This document shows, piece after piece, positions 59,900-64,000 of a DNA stretch of 64,000 nt. The translations under genes and the position numbers were made by a program. How positions within the stretch are numbered: the first letter of the stretch is position 1; every line of letters starts with the position of its first letter. The notes under the pieces are model-generated. The model was not told where the DNA came from. It ran no database searches and saw nothing but the letters and a program-made list of their open reading frames with translations. The stretch covers positions 34,476,425 to 34,540,424 of the forward strand of contig OX457061.1 in assembly GCA_949752795.1 (NCBI GenBank), given 5' to 3'. This DNA comes from Hyperoodon ampullatus (taxonomy: Eukaryota; Chordata; Mammalia; Artiodactyla; Ziphiidae).

Positions 59900-59985
59900 C
59901 AGATGCATCCTTGACTCAGTCTTGTATCCACCTGGCCCCTAGTGTGGTTCTGTGCCAATAGGAGGCCCTCAATAAATGCCCGTGT
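59900..59985 (+). mobile_element. L2 3' end fragment
   Basis: 'aggaggccctcaataaatgc' is the L2 3' terminal motif. Confidence 0.5.
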
Positions 59986-60469
59986 TTCTTGTTATTCACT
60001 CTTCCTTGAAGATATCAAGGCCACCCAGGTTTGGGAGGCAACAGAGCAGAGGGGCAAGAGCTCAGGCTGCCTTCCTTTGCTCACGTATACAATGGTGACA
60101 GGAACCCTAGCACCTGTGCTCGGGGACTGTGTGGGCGGACCCAGCCCAGAGCCTGGCCGAGAACAAGCTTCTACAAGTCTATGGCTGGCAGCATCCGTTC
60201 CTCTCCGTCTTGGCCTCATAGCTGGCCCCATGGATGTGACTTGCACTGAAACTCTTACCACACTCCTCTCCAGGTGTCTGACCCACTGGGCCCTCACACT
60301 GGCCTCAACTAAAATACAATCAGGAGCGAATCCAGGCTTTATGGCACCTTAAAGTTTATACCATTTGGCGGTCCTCTTAAAGAAACAAAATGCAAAAAAA
60401 AAAAAAACCCTTACATCTGCAAACTTTAAAAAAACCAAGGACCCAGCAAGCACAGTACTGGGGCCCCTT

Positions 60470-61000
60470 CCCACGGCCCCTCCACCCCCAGGTTCTCAAC
60501 CCCACCAATCTGCCATGCACACAAGGGGGGGATCACAGCTTGGCTTCCCATCTATCCCACTCCTAAATCCAGCCACCAAATCCACTGGATTCCATGTCCT
60601 CAGACTCCATTGCATCCGCCCCTCTGTCCATGGCCAGCACCACCCTAGTTCAGACCCGCAATGCAGCTAACAGCTTTAGTTTGACTACCTTCAACCACCC
60701 CCGAGCCAAACTCCAAACGTCCAGTGGTCCTAGCCTCCCTTCCCATCTCCCCCGCTTCAGCATCCCCTGAGCTGCATTCTGTTTCCCAGACACATCTTCC
60801 TTGTGCCCTCCTCAGTAAGGCTGGTCACGCCATTCTTCCACCTGTACTGCCAATCCTCCACTCAATGTCAAAATCAACCCCGCGGACACCTCCCCTGAAG
60901 CCCTCCCCGATGGAAATCCACCTCTCCCTCCAACGAACCCCCGCAAGGCTTCAGCTGTCCGGCTCTGATGGTGCCCAAGCCATTCTGCCTGCGATTAAGG
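60470..61000 (+). mobile_element. L2 LINE remnant
   Basis: 'tggccagcaccaccctagtt' and later 'tgccctcctcagtaaggctg' fit L2 ORF2 downstream sequence. Confidence 0.45.
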
Positions 61001-61639
61001 CGATCTGAGAAGCAAAATGAGGCGGCAGAGCTCCCAAGGGTCAAAAGAGTAACTACACCTTTCTGGGCTCAGCCACCTTCCCAGCCAGATGGGGATGATG
61101 GGCACTGCACTGCTGAGCAGTGAGGACCACGGCAAGGATCAAGTGAGATGAAGACTGAGAACGCACGTGAAGACCTCACGTTCTCAGCAGGATATCAGAA
61201 CCTGTGGCCAACCTTGGTTCGTCATGAGCCATAAATTCCCAGTAATGGGCCTTCTCACACCACAGCCATTTCAGACACCCCTATACCAGGGAGCAGCTGC
61301 TCCCTAGGCTGCAAAGATAAGATTTCTCCTTCCTCTGGCAAGGTCCAGATTGCCCCAAGCTTTTCTTCAAATATAAGAGGTGGCAGAGTGTAAAGATTAA
61401 AAACACGTTTTACCACAATTAAAAAAAAAAAAGCATACAAAGCATGATCGAATTTTTGTTGAAAGAAACTTCTTTATCCATCCTTAGCAAAAAGGTGGTA
61501 GGGACACCACCAAAGTGTTATGAAGTGGTGATGTCTTACTGGAGGTATTATATGATTTTGATTTTGTACGTTTTAAACAATAATTCCTAAAAATTCTAAA
61601 ATAAATAAGTATGCTTTAATTTTTTTTTTTAAAGTACAG

Positions 61640-61999
61640 GGCTTCTCTGGTGGCACAGTGGTTAAGAATCCACCTGTCAATGCAGGGGACACGGGTTCGA
61701 GCCCTGGTCTGGGAAGATCCCACAGGCCGCGGAGCAACTAAGCCCGTGCACCACAACTACTGAAGCCCGCGCGCCCAGAGCCCGTGCTCTGCAATAAGAG
61801 AAGCTACCGCAGTGAGAAGCCCGCGCGCCCAGAGCCCGTGCTCTGCAATAAGAGAAGCTACCGCAGTGAGAAGCCCGCGCACCGCAACCAAGAGTAGCCC
61901 CTGCTCGCTGCAACTAGAGAAAAGACCACGTGCAGCAACAAAGACCCAATGTAGCCAAAGATAAATAAATAAATTCAAAAAAATAAATAAAAAATTTAA
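61640..61999 (+). mobile_element. CHR-type SINE (long form) with internal tandem duplication
   Basis: Head 'ggcttctctggtggcacagt' and tail with (AAAT)n. A 54-bp segment is duplicated head to tail (61762-61815 and 61816-61869). A 9-bp duplication, aaagtacag, flanks it at 61631-61639 and 62000-62008. Confidence 0.93.
61762..61869. repeat. 54-bp tandem duplication inside a SINE
   Basis: Copy 1 at 61762-61815 and copy 2 at 61816-61869 are identical as read. Both begin gaagcccgcgcgccc, and a third, partial unit starts at 61870. Confidence 0.95.
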
Positions 62000-62184
62000 A
62001 AAGTACAGAAGTAGTATGACAGCGTAACATTTCTTTTTTATAAAACCAGTATGTTTGTCATCGCTTTTCCCTTTTTTTCTTCCTATTCAAGCAACTAGGC
62101 TGCTCTGTTCTCACTGCTCCAGGAAGGGTATGTTATAATCAAAACCAGAAAATTAAGATTAAAAAAACAAAGATGAAGATCATG

Positions 62185-62375
62185 AATGCTGGAACCACAC
62201 TTCCCGGGTCCACCACATTCTAGTGGCAAGGCCATGGAGGGGACATTAAACAGTCCTGCACCTGTTTCCTCATCTGTGCAACAGGGCAGTGGCTACCTTG
62301 TAAACTTTTTGTAAGAATTAACTGAGTTTAAGTATACGAGAAGCACTCAGAACTATGTCTGGCACATAGTAAGCT
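62185..62375 (+). mobile_element. MIR
   Basis: 'cctgtttcctcatctgtgca' and 'tatgtctggcacatagtaag' are the MIR core and 3' end. Confidence 0.7.
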
Positions 62376-62819
62376 CCACTTTTTAAAGAAATCTTCTAGC
62401 TGGGATCCCCTCTACCTTTCAGGAGTTCTTAAGACTCATTCCTCAACACTTCTATGATCCTGGAACATTAGCTGGCTTCCGATACTAGACATATAATCCC
62501 TACTGGACCTCTGACACTAGCGAGAAGTCTGTAACAAAACTGACCACTCCAACTAAGCCAAGAACTTTCACTGTAGAATCCACCCCCTCCCCCACTAATT
62601 CTGTTCTGCAGTCCTTGTGGGGTACCTCTGGAGGTTTCTGCTCCTGGAGCTGCATCATAGTTTCTTCTTTTGCTGTAGATTAATTCTGTCTTGAATTTTG
62701 TTTTTGTCCTTCAAATTCAACTTCATAGGTTGAGCTTATACCTCTAATCTCTAAAGATCAAGGTCAAGAGCAGGAAGAGCAGACACCAGCAGGACAGCAG
62801 AGGGACCAAGAGCATTTAA

Positions 62820-62965
62820 GTGCTGTGTGTGCTCTAGCACGTTGCTTAACCTCTCTGTGCCTCAATCTCTTTATCCGTATGATGAGGATGTTAACAGGAA
62901 CTATCTAACGCATAGGGTTGTGAGAAGTCAATGAGTTAAGCCAGTAAAGTGCTTAAATCATAATG
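62820..62965 (+). mobile_element. MIR
   Basis: 'gcttaacctctctgtgcctc' and 'gatgaggatgttaacagg' fit the MIR core. Confidence 0.7.
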
Positions 62966-62969
62966 TAAA

Positions 62970-63270
62970 TGGTCAATATATTTTGAAAACATTATGCTGC
63001 GTGAACGCCAGACACAAAAGGCCACACATTCCATATGATTCCACTTACCTGAAATATCTCGAGTTGGCAAAATCCAGAGACAGAAAACAGATTAGTGGTT
63101 GCCAGAGGCTGGGAAGAGGAGAGAATGGAGAATGACTGCTTAATGCATCCAGGGGTCACGAAAACGCTCTGGAGCTAGATAGTAATGATGGTTGCCTAAC
63201 ACTGTGAATGTACGAAATGGTTAAACTTTGTTGTTATTTGTATTTCACCAAAATAAAAAGACAAACATTT
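62970..63270 (+). mobile_element. Old LINE-1 3' fragment
   Basis: 'gattagtggttgccagaggc' followed by 'gtgaatgtacgaaatggtta' and 'tttcaccaaaataaaaagac' is the worn 3'UTR of an old L1 family. Confidence 0.65.
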
Positions 63271-63854
63271 GCAAAACAAGAACTCAGTAATGTTAGTTAT
63301 TACTCAAATTACTACATGAATAATTACTATGACATGAAATGTACTAGGTCCCAGGCAAGGCACGATGCCCTGCAGCTTCCCAGGCAGGAGAGGGAATTCG
63401 ACACAGGAGGAGCAGCGTGGGTGGGAGGGGCGGGGCTCAGGACAAGCTTCACAAACATGGTCGCATCTGACGTGGGTCCTCAAAGACGACTGGACTCTTA
63501 CGAGATAAAGAATCAGCCAAGAAGAAAGGGAATACGCAGCAAAGGTACACAGGCAAGAAGTGAAGTGTAAGGAGTGAGGGTGCGGCAGCTTGAGCACCAC
63601 TAGGGTGACAGCCCTGGGGAAGAACTGGAGAGAAGTGAACTTAGAGCCCGAAAAGGGCTTAAGGTGTGGTCCTGTCATTTACTAGCTGTGGGACACTGGG
63701 CAGAAACCTTGCTGCTGAACTTTCGATAAAACTGGAATGCCCACAATTCTCTCCAAGAGGTGCTACGAGTGGGATTACACTAAGCCATGAAAGGCGAAAG
63801 CTCCATCTCAACCTAAAACACGACACAAACGTAAAGAACGTGACCCTGCAGAGC

Positions 63855-63945
63855 ACTGGTTCTCCAACTTGGCTGCACGTGGCACCACATTCTGATGACG
63901 GGGGCCCTCCCCCCACACCCAGTGATCCTGGTGTAGAGTCGCAGG
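63855..63945. mobile_element. MER5A-like fragment
   Basis: 'gcactggttctccaacttgg' is the MER5A terminus. The rest is worn. Confidence 0.5.
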
Positions 63946-64000
63946 TATGTGCCGGCAGAGCCAGGAAGTAAAGCAACGACAAGGTGAAGGCTAGAACGTG

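Larger units (their letters stand above)
1..64000 (-). other. EPB41L4B: EPB41L4B gene body, internal part (minus strand)
   Basis: The gene encodes a band 4.1-like FERM protein (EHM2), a membrane-cytoskeleton adaptor linked in the literature to cell adhesion and motility. Fourteen exons were identified by translating the minus strand and matching them to the EPB41L4B protein as I remember it. All splice sites are GT-AG and all phases agree, giving 1103 nt and 367 complete codons with no stop. The order is F1 (exons 2-4), F2 (exons 4-8), F3 (exons 8-11), the FERM-adjacent region (exons 11-12) and the start of the tail (exons 12-15). The paralogue EPB41L4A was considered. The segment after F3, with 'RLRRTSTFERKPSKRYPSRR', and the tail 'QPRWHPHSPN' fit EPB41L4B better. 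The N-terminal exon and the C-terminal end with its 3'UTR are outside the window. No promoter or CpG island is visible. Confidence 0.95.
42152..64000 (-). other. EPB41L4B: Intron 1, partial (at least 21.8 kb)
   Basis: No exon, CpG island or promoter was recognised. It holds an old L1 (42475-43675), SINEs at 48955, 50807, 54297, 57333 and 61640, MLT1 LTR pieces (52385-53030 and 55882-56292), an antisense L1 3' end (52593-52932), and L2 and MIR fossils. Several stretches show nothing recognisable: 51151-52380, 53030-54280, 56500-57310 and 63275-63850. Confidence 0.8.

Noticed and set aside
61762..61869. CRISPR-like repeat array
   Set aside because: The two 54-bp units are directly adjacent without spacers, lie inside a SINE, and the genome is mammalian.
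63360..63570. Plus-strand ORF at 63208-63570 as a gene
   Set aside because: It starts in an old L1 3' fragment and continues into unique sequence with no domain or splice signals.
42152..64000. First coding exon of EPB41L4B
   Set aside because: No GC-rich, CpG-dense stretch and no in-phase FERM N-terminal segment ending before KHAKGQ was found. It must lie beyond the window.

Overview
The window is nuclear DNA of a mammal, almost certainly a cetacean. It carries at least twelve copies of two tRNA-derived SINE types of the cetacean/hippo CHR kind. One ends in an A-run after a 'gaggcccgcgtaccgc'-like 3' part. The other is longer and ends in 'gcagccaaaaataaataaa'. It also has L1 3' ends of cetartiodactyl type and old mammalian MIR, L2, MER5A-like and MLT1 fossils. 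No bacterial, phage or CRISPR-like content is present.

The only gene I can support is EPB41L4B (EHM2, a band 4.1-superfamily FERM protein). It lies on the minus strand and fills the whole window. Fourteen consecutive internal coding exons were found by reading the minus strand: 42047-42151, 27884-27926, 26547-26625, 24565-24609, 22684-22736, 17461-17581, 16274-16361, 16027-16115, 15657-15726, 15387-15556, 12870-12979, 10580-10610, 7325-7358 and 1469-1533. All have AG/GT boundaries, and every junction keeps codon phase. Joined, they give 1103 nt, or 367 complete codons without a stop. These cover almost the whole FERM domain (F1 from partway in, then F2 and F3), the FERM-adjacent region, and the start of the variable C-terminal tail. 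The first coding exon (N-terminus, expected in a CpG island) lies beyond position 64000. The last exon or exons lie before position 1. Exon numbers 2-15 used here assume a single upstream coding exon.

Layout from left to right: 1-10.6 kb holds the three small tail exons and a 2.1-kb L1 copy. The FERM-adjacent exon follows at 12.9 kb. A tight cluster at 15.4-16.4 kb holds four exons that encode F3. The F2 exons are spread from 17.5 to 26.6 kb, and the F1 exons are at 27.9 and 42.0 kb. From 42.15 kb to the end is intron 1, with no exon and no CpG island. The introns are filled with SINEs, many with clear target-site duplications, and with L1 fragments, MaLR LTR pieces and old repeats.

I found no previously undescribed system. 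The most useful oddities are structural. They include a head-to-head inverted SINE pair in the short intron 3, a SINE insertion that seems to have carried L1-derived 3' sequence, nested and composite insertions, a 54-bp tandem duplication inside a SINE, a 36-bp duplication just inside intron 2, and an unusual donor followed by two exons of 31 and 34 nt in the tail.
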